From NCBI GenBank assembly GCA_903813345.2, contig CAIIXF020000004.1:23563985-23627984 (forward strand): a stretch of DNA of 64,000 nucleotides, in the 5' to 3' direction. Below are positions 32,976 through 44,719 of this stretch, piece by piece. Both the position numbers and the translations under genes were made by a program. Positions within the stretch are counted from its first letter, which is position 1; every line of letters begins with the position of its first letter. Origin of the DNA: Owenia fusiformis. Lineage: Eukaryota > Annelida > Polychaeta > Sabellida > Oweniidae. A model generated the notes under the pieces. That model was given only the letters and a program-made list of their open reading frames with translations, was not told the DNA's origin and made no database searches.

Positions 32976-35900
32976 ATGAAGCTGTTCGTTGTAACTTTGG
33001 CTGCTCTGCTAGCAGTAATATCTGCCTCTCCTAGGACTGGCCCATTTAAAGTTTCAGTTGAAAAAATTGAAACCAACCGTAAGTATATACTTTTCTTTTT
33101 ATTCAATTAAGGAAACTGTCAAAATACAAAAAGATTTTTTTTTAAGATTACATATTGGAAAATAATAGAGAATTTAGCAATTTCAATTGATAATCTTTTT
33201 AATTAAAACATAATTATATAGCTTCATTTTGTTAAGGTTAAATGGGCAACAAATATTAGAGACAAAATGAGAGTAACTCTCTTGATAAAGTTTAGGTATT
33301 TGTTAACGACATCTCATCCCTTGTTATGTTCATTGTTTTAAAACTTATTATATTTTCTGATGATTCTTTGAATTAAAACTTTTGAAAAAACTGTAACATC
33401 TTTTAAATTAATTAAAACATTTCTGCATCTTGAATTTTTAATGACGTCCGATATCAAAATCTGACTTCTCGAGTCTATCTTTAAATAATGATACAAAATT
33501 GGATTATTAGGAGATCATCGGAATGATCCTAGAAATTATTGCTTTTATCATTTTACATCTCTAATCTTTAAGTCCACTTCAATTTAAATAGATGAAGAGA
33601 AATTACTGAACAAAGTTGTCTCCGAAATAAATTTATTCCAAAAATGTATTAAAGGGATGTCCTTTTCTGCATAAAACATTAAAATGAAAGAATTATCATG
33701 GAATAAAGCCAGAAAGGACCTTTTTAGAAAAAGGCACAACATGAAATGGTCAAAGCAAAAATGATTAATTGTAATTAATCATTTTTTGTCTCTTCTAGCT
33801 ATAGCACCTTTAAGGCAGTGATCAGTGTGTGAAAAATGGTTCCCCACAGCTTATATTGGGGTTTTTGTCATCCTGTTATGCTTTCTCATACAACGAACCC
33901 TATCTGTGGCTGCGATATGTAATCTCTCACTGTGGACATTATGGGTTTCAGTTGTTTTCAGTTTGATTCTTGGTTTCCTTGGATATTCAGTGATTTTATA
34001 CTGTTCGCACTTTTCCTTAAAACACATTTTCAAAGGTTTATTAATAGTGACAAAAATTGTTTTGCCACGGTCACGAACATTTTTCAAAGCACATCTCGCG
34101 TGCAAGGATTTTTGATCAATTCAGAAGAAACCCGAACTAATTGAATTGTTAAATTAATTTTTCTTTCTCTTCATCCTATAAATTACCAAACTTGTACCAT
34201 AACTAACATTTTATTCTATGTTTCAAATAAATCTAATGAATTATGATAAAATATTATTACCGCCTGTTCTAGGGGTTTTATGCTAGTTTAGAAGGCATTT
34301 ATTTTACTATATCGACCTGAGCAATATGTGACGTCATAGTGGCGGGCAATATTGCCAGTCAATATATTGCCCTTCGAAATGACGTTATTGTACTTTTATT
34401 GCTGTTATAACTAATTATCTTTGTATTTTAGTCAGTCCAAGAGTAAGAAGAGCGGCATTGAGCCTTGATGAATACCGTCAGGAGCAACTTGTAGACCACA
34501 ACAATTACCGCGATGTCCACGATGCATCCCCTCTATCCCTCGAGTAAGTAAATGCATTTGATTTCTGAACGGGAATTTGCATTGTCGGAACTTGATATAA
34601 TTGAAACAATTTAGTGAGGACCTCTAAATATTTTCATCTAACCTTAAAAATCCATATCCGACCTTGACCTGGATCGACGACAATATTGAAAATGTTGTAA
34701 TTATCTGATATTATAATTGACTATAAATTCATAATCAGCAATCCAAAAGATTTAAAATAACATTTTAATCCACGTTGTATTCCATCTTGTACTCCATTGG
34801 TTACTCTGTTAAATCCTATTTATATGTTCAATATTAATCTGCTCATTGACAGAACACAAGTCAAGAATTAATGACTTTGATAAGTGCCATTCTATCATAA
34901 AAAAGCTGTGAATATAACACATACTTCAAAGGGTATGTATTCTCATTTTGAGATCTATATGATTATATAATCGACTGATTTTATACATACTGCTTGTTTC
35001 AGTGCTAATCTTAACGCCGAGGCGCAAGCGTACGCCGAGCACCTCGCACAGCTGGGTTCCATGACACATTGTACCAGAGCAAAGCGACAGCTGAACCAAG
35101 CCGGGATAGGTTGTGATGAAGGAATCCATGGCAACGGGGAAAACCTCGCCTGGAGCAGCTGTAAGTTTACCGAACCTATTTCAAGTTTTCCGTTTTTCAT
35201 TCATTTTTTCATGTGTACCAATGAGACTTGAGCTTGGTTTAATTTTTTCATACCTCAAATGTATTAATTTTCACCATGTATGAATTTAAAATAGTAACCA
35301 GTTTCAAAATTTTAAAAATTGTATCTATTCACCAGCAATACCTTATATGGCGTTAGGTTCTGTAATTGATATCCTATGATTCTTGAAGAGCTTTCATTTT
35401 TATCTAATGATGGATATCGACCATCTAGCAATCAAATTGCGTTTAAACTCTTTGTTAAGACGTTTTGTGAAGAAATCGTAAAAACTGTTATCCAAATAGT
35501 CTATCGGGCAAATTTTGAATGTGGACCCCCTCCCCTCGTCAACTTCACTAGTCTAGTGCCTTGGTAACATTTGCTCCGATTTTCACTACGCCGCCTGGCC
35601 GATTGAGTATTTTGTTCAGAATTGAATAGAATTTTGAACAAAATACTCATCGGCCGAGCGCCGGTGCTGAAAATCGGAGCAAATGTGACCACGGCATAAA
35701 ACAAGACAAGTTCAAAATTTATAGTGTTTCAAGTTGAACAAAAGCCTCGCTCACAAGTAAAATGTTTTCTATCTTCTACTTCTCCCTTGTCACCAAAACT
35801 CATAATTTTCTTTTTAGCTCAAACCACAGACCTCAACACTGCAACCAAGATGTGGTACGATGAAGTGTGCCTCTATGACTTCGGTAATCACGGATTCAGT

Positions 35901-38900
35901 GTAAGATTATTTGAGACCATCCTCCTAAGCAGGTATCCAGAATCCATACCCCATTCTTCCCCCTGCTTTAACCAATTTGGAAGCGCCGATTAAACCGAAT
36001 CACGTGATCTAATAATGCTGCAGTGTTGCGACAGCCAATCAGATTGCGAGTTCTTAATCGGGGAAATGTTAACTGCTTATCGCAGGGGGTAAAAAGAAAG
36101 AATATATTCTGGATTTTGAAGCCCTGTGGTCGGAGGATGATTTGAGACCTTTGATCATCTAATTATATCTGATAATTATTGACTGATACCATACCATACT
36201 TTGTTTTTATTAAGAACTTCATTTCGTTTATCATTTATGAATTCGTTGATGGTTTTAAGCATGATATACAATGTATATCGTAGCTTAGCTGTTAATACTA
36301 TTTTGGTAACATTTTATTGCGGATATGTTTGGGTTAAATCTTGATTGTGTCTTTCATTTATTGGTTAAGCTCAATACATATCCACCATGTAGTGCCTTAT
36401 TATTTAGTCCCTAGTGGTTCCCTAGTAGGTTCCAATGGCGCCTTTAAGAATTAGCACGTGCACCTACTCCTACTAGTTCCAAAGTTGGATTAGATCATAT
36501 ATCTAAGACAGGGACTGAATATGCCTTGAGAGCCCCTGGAGTGGTACTTGCTGTGCCCCATTAGCCTCCATCCTCCTAAGCAGGTGTCCAGAATCTGTAC
36601 CTCCTTCTTCCCCCTGCTATAACCAATTTTGAAGCGCCCGGTTAAACTGAATCACGTGATCTAATTATGCGCAATGACTTATACATGATTTCTGTCGCAG
36701 TATTGCTACAGCCAATCAGATTGCGAATTCTTAATCGGGGAAATGCAAACAGTTTATCGCAGGGGTAAAAAGAAAGAATATATTATGGATTTTGAAGACC
36801 CGTGATCGGAGGATGCATTAGCCCTCCGAAGCTCCCTATACCAAGTATCTTTGGTAGTGCGTTATTAAAACCATATATAGACTTTGTCGTTTTGTGTTTT
36901 AAATGGAAACAGAATGTGTTGAAATAGCCCCACGTGTTATAAAGCAGGTGTCCCAATAGCCACAAGTTGAAATGCCCTGGCGAATCGTTAATCACTAAAA
37001 CAATGTCAATAAAAATCTTCATATTTTAATATTTTAGATGGAGACTGGACATTTCACACAGGTTGTGTGGAGGCCAGCCACTTTGCTGGGAATAGGACGA
37101 GCTTCTGGTAGCAGTGGGGTAAGCAAACTGTATTTTTATTCAAGACAATTAACACCCTGACCCTGAGGCACAGGAAAACGTGAAAAATGTTTAAAAAGTC
37201 CCCTAGTGTACTGAGTTGGTAATGCGTGGTGTATACATGTACATTATATCTTTTACTATTACTATTACTTACATTGAATAAGAATAAGACTGATTTTTTT
37301 TATTAATGACTGTATACCCGGGCCTCAGCCCTGACCATGCCTTAATCGTATTTACATCGTGCCGTATGCCTGGGTCACATTTGATGCGATTCGTCGGCCG
37401 GCACCCGGCCGATTGAGTATTTTGTTCAAAATTGAATACATTTCTGAACAAGATACTCAATCGGCTTCAATGCGCCGTTGTGAAAATCGGAGCAAATGTG
37501 ACCAAGCCATTACTCGTACTCTTTACTTTACTTACTGATTCACTTTGTACTCAAACTTGATAATTGTCGTTGTACTAGCTAATTCACATTGTACTTGATA
37601 ATGAACTTTGTATTTTAATTTTCTCAATCTCTGTACTTTAATTTGCTAACTTATTTTGAACTTGGTCATTTTATTTGTACTTCCATTTGCACCTTGACTT
37701 CTTGCTAATTCACTTCGTACTTCGTAACTGACTATAAATTCATAATCAGGAATTCAAAAGATTTCAACTAATATACTTTTAATCCACATTGTATTCCACA
37801 ATTAAACTTGTACTTTAACTTGAAAATTATCTTTGTACCCACTTTGGTATACCTGTTCGCGTTTGTTTAGATGTAATTCTCAATTACATTAAAATATATG
37901 TTTCCTGTTGTTCTTAAAGATGTATTTCTTGCTTTATAGACCTTTGTGGTTGCTCGTTACAACGTTCAACAGGGAATGTCATTCGCCACAAACGTTGGCG
38001 ACAAACCTGCCAGTTTGGATGACGATTGTGGCACAGCTGGAACTGATGAGCCCGAAGAACCTGTTGCACCTGTGGAAGTGTCCGCCCTAGCTGATGCCCG
38101 AAAGGACGTATGCACAAATTTGGGATACCCGTACCCCGACCACACTCCATACCCCGACCAATTTGGCTATAACTCCTGTTGGTTGGTCTGCGGTAACCCT
38201 GCCAGTAAGTATTTTGCATTTGGTGTTCATGAGCAACCCTTTGGCTTATTACTAATGATTATGTTATTTGTTTTTATTTGTCTGTTCATTATTAATGGTT
38301 TATCGGTTGAATGTTAGATGTTACTAAGGCACTTTTAAAATTGTACTAAACAATACAATTAGACAAACAAAGTATCTTATGCATTTCTAGGTGTTAGGTA
38401 TAGTAGAGTGTATTTACAATGGATGATTTCTCATGATTTGGATAATCAGACCGCTATGGTTATCAATAATGGCTTATATAAATCAATAACAGAATATCAG
38501 GATTGAGTAAAATTATTTAGTACCTAGTGTTATACTAACCTGAGGCCTTATTCACAAAGCATCGCAATTTCGCTATGGCGCTATCGCAATCGCAAAGCAA
38601 TTTTTAGCGAATTTTCTTATTCACAATGACGTGCTAAATATAGCGATTGCAATATCGCTATTTTCCTATAGCAATCGCAATAAAATCGCTAATATTTAGC
38701 GATGGGGTACTACCTGTCCGCAATTCAGTCGCAATATTCAGCCATCTTTGATCCTTAATTTACACTCTAATGCGTTGGCTATTAGAAGTGAGATTATGCA
38801 TATCGATATTTAGGCACAGCCTCAATACGGAGGACTGAACTATTTATTTAAAGGCCTATTTTCCTTCATTCTATAATGCTGTAAAGATGGGTAAGTTTCA

Positions 38901-40110
38901 GTTATGAAAATATTTTTCAAATGTTTTTTTCGAGCAAAAATAGCGATTTAGCTATCGCAATGAGTCGTCTGTGACCACCAAATCGAGGCAATCAAGTATT
39001 TCAAGATACGCCTACATTGTATATGCCAGTATGATATAGCCTATGATTATCGTTTTATTTATTTGATGAGTACCCATACACAACTTTGATTATTAAACAC
39101 AATCACAGAATGGAAAATACGTTTCTTCGTGTTAGGGATCATATTTCTCCTCTCAATTAGAAAAAAATCACGGATTTGTCCGCATTTATGGAACATGGTA
39201 TATTGCGTAAAACACGGAAAACTTCCCAATGTTTGAAATTACCTACTCCATGCAATCATTTGCGTACTCTCGAAGTTCAAAAACGCTAGGAGTAAAAGCT
39301 ATTGAATACGGCGTCGGAGTATTATAGGCCTAGGCCCGGGATCATAGGCTTCTTTAAAACGCACCATTCATTTTTAATTGTTTAATGGCACCATATAGTG
39401 AGTTATATAATAGACTAGACTATTTGGGTCTTGGTTTTACCCTAGTTCCATTAAAGGCAGACTCTTAGCTGGAGGGGTGACAAGATTGCTAGCAGCACTT
39501 GGCCTACTATTAATATCTAATCAATTAATGTATTTTAAACAAGCAAACAAAACAACTTTCAAATTACTTACACGTTTTTATTTTATAATGACATTCATTT
39601 GAAACGCCTTTGCGTATTTGACGTAGCCTAATAACCCTAGCTAATTACAAGGTGCGAGTTACTGTGCTAATTAATAAAATTGTATTTATTTATAATTGCG
39701 ATATGTTTGCTACGTGTTTGCGATAGCGATTGCTTTGCTATTGCTTTAGAGCGCTTTTGTGAATACCGCGCAAAACGTCATTGCTATTGCTATATCGCTA
39801 TCGCATAGCAATAGCAATCGCTAAAAATTGCGATGCTTTGTGAATAAGGCCTCAGATTCGCAATTATGCAGCCGATATTAAGTAGATGTTTAGAAAAAAA
39901 TCAAAGACCTGTTTATATTGCATTTATAAATTCTTAGTGCAAAAATAATTCATTTCTCTAAGTTTCATTTTTTTGCAAGTAATAGCTACTTTATTGTTTT
40001 TAGGTCAATACTCTTTCTACATCTTCCCTACCTATTTCTTCTCTGATGTCATCGACTGCAAAAAATCCGATGGCAGTTTCGGTGTATGCAGTGGCGAAGT
40101 CTGCAACTAA
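32976..40110 (+). CDS. secreted CAP/SCP-domain protein, 7 exons, complete
   Basis: Exons 32976-33078, 34432-34543, 35003-35160, 35818-35900, 37038-37118, 37940-38204 and 40004-40110 have GT/AG borders and compatible phases, giving 909 nt and 302 residues. Residues 1-17 (MKLFVVTLAALLAVISA) are a signal peptide. RVRR (38-41) is a possible furin site that would release a short propeptide. The CAP domain (~50-190) has the four conserved residues: His64, Glu118 (GENLAW), Glu140 (MWYDE) and His157 in the signature GHFTQVVW. A Cys-containing C-terminal part (~200-302) starts with an acidic DEPEEPV linker and has an aromatic, Cys-rich end; it is not a standard CRISP domain. The family includes plant PR-1, insect antigen-5 and mammalian CRISP/GLIPR proteins, secreted with varied or unknown roles. 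The function here cannot be assigned. Introns are loaded with mobile elements (separate entries). Confidence 0.93.
33079..34431. other. CAP intron 1
   Basis: 1353 bp, AT-rich. An open stretch with hydrophobic codons at 33825-34115 has no family match and is not called. No mobile element recognised. Confidence 0.5.
34718..34796. repeat. repeat R2 in CAP intron 2, partner in intron 5
   Basis: GACTATAAATTCATAATCAG followed by AAAAGATTT and TTTAATCCACRTTGTATTCC is shared with 37731-37812 in the same orientation. Downstream both run into TTGTACTY words. Confidence 0.75.
35557..35697. mobile_element. GC-rich palindrome family P, copy 4 (CAP intron 3)
   Basis: Ends TGCCTTGGTAACATTTG and CAAATGTGACCACGGCA. 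The inner arm GCCTGGCCGATTGAGTATTT pairs with AAATACTCATCGGCCGAGCG. It ends ~120 bases before the exon 4 acceptor. Confidence 0.85.
35919..36815. repeat. pair of ~220-250-bp direct repeats in CAP intron 4
   Basis: 35919-36138 and 36563-36815 share CATCCTCCTAAGCAGGTRTC, CAGCCAATCAGATTGCGA and GGTAAAAAGAAAGAATATAT. Each starts with CATCCTCC and ends with GGAGGATG, so each is probably a small TIR element. Copy 2 has a ~25-bp insertion. Copy 1 begins within ~20 bases of the exon 4 donor. Confidence 0.8.
37366..37510. mobile_element. GC-rich palindrome family P, copy 5 (CAP intron 5)
   Basis: ATGCCTGGGTCACATTTGAT at the left, CAAATGTGACCAAGCCAT at the right. The inner arm GGCCGGCACCCGGCCGATTG has a disrupted mirror (ATCGGCTTCAATGCGCC). 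Confidence 0.82.
37731..37812. repeat. repeat R2, copy in CAP intron 5
   Basis: Same sequence block as 34718-34796. It is preceded by ~200 bp of degenerate TTGTACTT / TAATTCAC words (37540-37730). Confidence 0.75.
38211..38414. repeat. element E copy 1, next to CAP exon 6 donor
   Basis: This matches the reverse complement of 46011-46232 from TTTGCATTTGGTGTTCATGA through AGACAAACAAAGTATCTTAT to GGTATAGTAGAGTGTAT. Homology starts about 6 bases after the exon 6 GTAAGT, and the left terminal repeat seen in the other copy is missing, so this copy is truncated on the exon side. Confidence 0.8.
38540..39855. mobile_element. 1.3-kb TIR transposon, non-autonomous (CAP intron 6)
   Basis: Inverted ends CTGAGGCCTTATTCACAAAG and CTTTGTGAATAAGGCCTCAG. 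For ~150 bp inside each end there are dense subterminal repeats of AGCGATTGC / GCAATCGCT type in both orientations, typical of transposase-binding clusters in DNA transposons. The interior (about 38710-39700) has no long ORF, so it needs a transposase from elsewhere. No clear target duplication. Confidence 0.85.
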
Positions 40111-40193
40111 AAGATATCAGTATTGACCCGGTGAAACCATCGAATACGCGTGATCACAAAACACGATGGACAATACCGATGATGACGTCATAG

Positions 40194-40496
40194 TTCTGAA
40201 TTAGATATATTTTCACAAACTTATGTAGACCTTTTCGTACTGTGTATCTCTGAATAAGATATATTTTTACAAACTTATGTAGACCTTTTCGTACTGTGTA
40301 TCTCTGAGTAAGATATATTTTTACAAACTTATGTAGACCTTTTCGTACTGTGTATCTCTGAATAAGATATATTTTTACAAACTTATGTAGACCTTATCGT
40401 ACTGTGTATCTCTGAATAAGATATATTTTTACAAACTTATGTAGACCTTATCGTACTGTGTATCTCTGAAGTAGATATATTTTTACAAACTTATAA
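40194..40496. repeat. 54-bp minisatellite in probable 3' UTR of CAP gene
   Basis: About 5.6 copies of a 54-bp unit containing GATATATTTTTACAAACTTA and TGTAGACCTTTTCGTACTGT, starting ~85 bases after the stop codon. Later units share CCTTATCG instead of CCTTTTCG, so they derive from one another locally. Confidence 0.9.
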
Positions 40497-40995
40497 AGAG
40501 TAAACTGATAAACATTTTTCTTCCTTGGATCGGAAAGCAGATACCATATTAATGTTACTTAATGCTATCACGCTATTACATCTCGAGCTTTGTAGACTCA
40601 GTTGAAAAAATACATTCATATTTGACATTTTGAGTTGGAATGAAGAAAGCCATTTCTTTGTTAGCTACTTTGAAATGTAAAACGTATGACAGTGTTTCGA
40701 CTCTCCTGAGTATTTGCAGTAAACTATTACCCATAAGATTATACTCTTTAAAATGGCTTTTCTTCAATAGAAATACACGTACTGTAGCATCTATATTTTG
40801 TCGTGTTGCAAATTTATGTTAAGTTTTGACTTTTACACTTATAAACTGGCCAACTATAAAATTATTTACGGTCAAAACACCTTGGATTTCATATAACCAA
40901 CTTCTTGGAATTTGGGTGTAACTAAAAAACGGCATTTGAACGTGGTTTATGAACTTTACTCTTCAAAAAGCTGTATAAAGCCTTCACAATCCAAC
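40497..40995. other. intergenic between two tandem arrays
   Basis: No gene seen. No clear AATAAA for the CAP gene before the next array. Confidence 0.45.
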
Positions 40996-43279
40996 GTAAT
41001 TTTGTTATCATGTCAAGTCTCCAAAGTTTACTGCAACTTTGTTATCATGTCAAGTCTCCAAAGTTTACTGCAACTTTGCTATCATGTCAAGTCTCCAAAG
41101 TTAACTGCAACTTTGTTATCATGTCAAGTCTCCAAAGTTTACTGCAACTTTGCTATCTTGTCAAGTCTCCAAAGTTTACTGCAACTTTGTTATTATGTCA
41201 AGTCTCCAAAGTTTACTGCAACTTTGTTATTATGTCAAGTCTCCAAAGTTTACTGCAACTTTGCTATCATGTCAAGTCTCCAAAGTTTACTGCAACTTTG
41301 CTATCATGTCAAGTCTCCAAAGTTTACTGCAGCTTTGTTATCATGTCAAGTCTCCAAAGTTTACTGCAACTTTGCTATCATGTCAAGTCTCCAAAGTTTA
41401 CTACAGCTTTGCTATCATGTCAAGTTTCCGAAGTTTACTGCAGCTTTGTTATCATGTCAAGTCTCCAAAGTATACTGCAACTTTGTTATCTTGTAAAGTC
41501 TCCAAAGTTTACTGCAACTTTGTTATTATGTCAAGTTTCCGAAGTTTACTGCAGCTTTGTTATCATGTCAAGTCTCCAAAGTATACTGCAACTTCGTTAT
41601 CTTGTCAAGTCTCCAAAGTTTACTGCAACTTTGTTATTATGTCAAGTTTCCGAAGTTTACTGCAACTTTGTTATCATGTCAAGTCTCCAAAGTTTACTGC
41701 AGCTTTGTGATCATGTCAAGTTTCCGAAGTTTACTGTAACTTTGTTATCTTGTCAAGTCTCCAAAGTTTACTGCAACTTTGTTATTATGTCAAGTCTCCA
41801 AAGTTTACTGCAACTTTGTTATTATGTCAAGTTTCCGAAGTTTACTGCAGCTTTGTTATCATGTCAAGTCTCCAAAGTTTACTACAGCTTTGTTATCATG
41901 TCAAGTTTCCAAAGTTTACTGCAACTTTGTTATCATGTCAAGTCTCCAAAGTTTACTGCAACTTTGTTATCATGTCAAGTTTCCGAAGTTTACTGCAACT
42001 TTGTTATCATGTCAAGTCTCCAAAGTTTACTGCAACTTTGTTATCATGTCAAGTTTCCGAAGTTTACTGCAACTTTGTTATCATGTCAAGTCTCCAAAGT
42101 TTACTGCAACTTTGTTATCATGTCAAGTCTCCAAAGTTTACTGCAGCTTTGTTATCATGTCAAGTCTCCAAAGTTTACTGCAACTTTGTTATCATGTCAA
42201 GTCTCCAAAGTTTACTGTAACTTTGTTATCATGTCAAGTCTCCAAAGTTTACTGCAACTTTGTTATCATGTCAAGTCTCCAAAGTTTACTGCAACTTTGC
42301 TATTATGTCAAGTCTCCAAAGTTTACTGCAACTTTGTTATTATGTCAAGTCTCCAAAGTTTACTGCAACTTTGTTATCTTGTCAAGTCTCCAAAGTTTAC
42401 TGTAACTTTGTTATCTTGTCAAGTCTCCAAAGTTTACTGTAACTTTGTTATCTTGTCAAGTCTCCAAAGTTTACTGCAACTTTGTTATCATGTCAAGTCT
42501 CCAAAGTTTACTGTAACTTTGTTATTATGTCAAGTCTCCAAAGTTTACTGCAACTTTGTTATCATGTCAAGTCTCCAAAAGTTACTGCAACTTTGTTATC
42601 ATGTCAAGTCTCCAAAGTTTACTGTAACTTTGTTATTATGTCAAATCTCCAAAGTTTACTGCAGCTTTGTTATCATGTCAAGTCTCCAAAGTTTACTGCA
42701 ACTTTGCTATTATGTCAAGTCTCCAAAGTTTACTGCAACTTTGTTATTATGTCAAGTCTCCAAAGTTTACTGCAACTTTGTTATCTTGTCAAGTCTCCAA
42801 AGTTTACTGTAACTTTGTATCTTGTCAAGTCTCCAAAGTTTACTGTAACTTTGTTATCTTGTCAAGTCTCCAAAGTTTACTGCAACTTTGTTATCATGTC
42901 AAGTCTCCAAAGTTTACTGTAACTTTGTTATTATGTCAAGTCTCCAAAGTTTACTGCAACTTTGTTATCATGTCAAGTCTCCAAAAGTTACTGCAACTTT
43001 GTTATCATGTCAAGTCTCCAAAGTTTACTGTAACTTTGTTATTATGTCAAATCTCCAAAGTTTACTGCAACTTTGTTATCATGTCAAGTCTCCAAAGTTT
43101 ACTGCAACTTTGTTATCATGTCAAGTCTCCCAAAGTTTACTGTAATTTTGTTATCATGTCAAGTCTCCCAAAGTTTACTGTAACTTTGTTATCATGTCAA
43201 GTCTCCAAAGTTTACTGCAACTTTGTTATCATGTCAAGTCTCCAAAGTTTACTGCAACTTTGCTATCATGTCAAGTCCC
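40996..43279. repeat. 37-bp satellite array, ~62 copies
   Basis: Head-to-tail 37-bp units (TTTGTTATCATGTCAAGTCT + CCAAAGTTTACTGCAAC) with high identity and no spacers. Because 37 is one more than a multiple of three, one reading frame cycles through all phases of the unit. As none contains a stop, frames of up to 600 codons arise with a 37-residue repeat. These are not genes. Marker variants show internal structure: GTTTCCGAAG units at 41424, 41535, 41646, 41720, 41831, 41979 and 42053, and a ~406-bp repeated block near the right end. Flanks on both sides contain TCCAACGWAATTKTG. Confidence 0.95.
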
Positions 43280-44719
43280 CACATTCCAACGAAATTGTGC
43301 CATAGCTTGTGCAACAATAGCGAATATAGACATATCTTATAAATTCTGACTTAATCAACCAAAGAATTTAGAGCTGTACACTATATAATGTGACTTCCAA
43401 ATAGATAGATGGTGCATGGGCATGAATAAATTTAATGGGACGAAGATAAGTGTTTTGTAAACGTTTATTGAAAACTTAATACATCTAGCCAAATAATTAA
43501 AAACATTGATGTGATATATAATACATTTTTAAAAATAAGTTGGGTATACGCCTAACCCACCTGTCTTCTTTACCTCTAAAGTTCTCTTCTCAACGTTTAT
43601 TGTAATCATGTCCCCTTTTCACTACGTTCACAATCTCCATTTAACGTAAATGTGTTCCTTTGAGTAAAACACCTTGAAGTTTATGTATCAAGTTTACTAC
43701 GCCTTTCATGATGATGGTACAGTGGAAAATGACTCAGAATTTATACATGCACCATGCCCATAGGTCATTCCATTACTCCTACATCTAATACTCCCACACT
43801 TTGAAATAAACTTGACAAATTATTTTAACTTTTAACCTTGCTCTTTTATGCAGTTTGATATGGTTTATTTGCCGGCTTCAAAATTCACCCACTATTAAAC
43901 AAAACATATGACATCACGCGGTGAAGCTTTTTTTGACAAACGAAGAAAACTAATTATTTAGTGAGATGGTGTGTAGTCCATACAATGCTATCCTGATAGT
44001 CCATGACATATGGTACAATCACAATACAGAGGATTTTATTCAAGACCTTTGCAAAATCGTCCATTTTTGATAACCATTGAAGCACTTTAAAATGGTATCA
44101 GACAATCAAATGAAATGGCATCTATTTTCAGCTACGATGGTAAATAATCACAAATAAATGCGTACAATCGTTGTTTTATTAATTTACATGGCGAAACTTT
44201 TGGAATCCAGATTCAACTTTGTTTAGCTCGGCAACCATCTTGGATGAAGCTAACTGCAGTTAGAGCCATCCAGGTGTGGAACAGTGATTTTGTTGGAGGT
44301 ATTTTATCAACGCCGGTTGAACCAAAAGAACAATATACATGTACATCTAATTCAATGTCCATGAAGCGCACTCGCCAATGGACGTATATAGTATTTCTTT
44401 CAAGATGAGGAGATTCTGACATCTTTCTATATCTAGTATTTTCTATTTGGTAATATTTAGTTGTTCAAAGCGTGTTAGAATAATTTTTGAATCGTTCATT
44501 TTGTTTGTTACATCTAGGTCCAGCAAAAAAAATTCAAAAAGGTCTTAGTGAATGAGATGATGGGGATTTTGTATTTATCCCAAATCCAATGCACGAAGAC
44601 ATGATAATATGCAGCTTTTAAGTCAATTGTGAATATCCCGGGCCCATGTTAAGTCAATACACCCTTGCTGAAATCTCAGACTCAAGTTGATCGGGTCTTA
44701 ACAAATGAGCCTTGCCATA
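43280..44719. other. intergenic, no gene seen
   Basis: No exon recognised on either strand. GGTGCATGGGCATG at about 43411 has an inverted counterpart CATGCACCATGCCCAT at about 43746. Confidence 0.45.

Noticed and set aside
33825-34115. Hydrophobic 96-codon frame in CAP intron 1
   Set aside because: Thymine-rich DNA readily gives hydrophobic codons; no motif, no splice logic with the CAP frame.
41010-42812. 600-codon open frame
   Set aside because: It is the 37-bp satellite read in frame; three plus-strand phases give overlapping frames with the same repeated peptide, and there is no domain or codon signal beyond the repeat.
40996-43279. CRISPR-like regular repeat
   Set aside because: Units are directly contiguous with no unique spacers, and the context is a eukaryotic genome.
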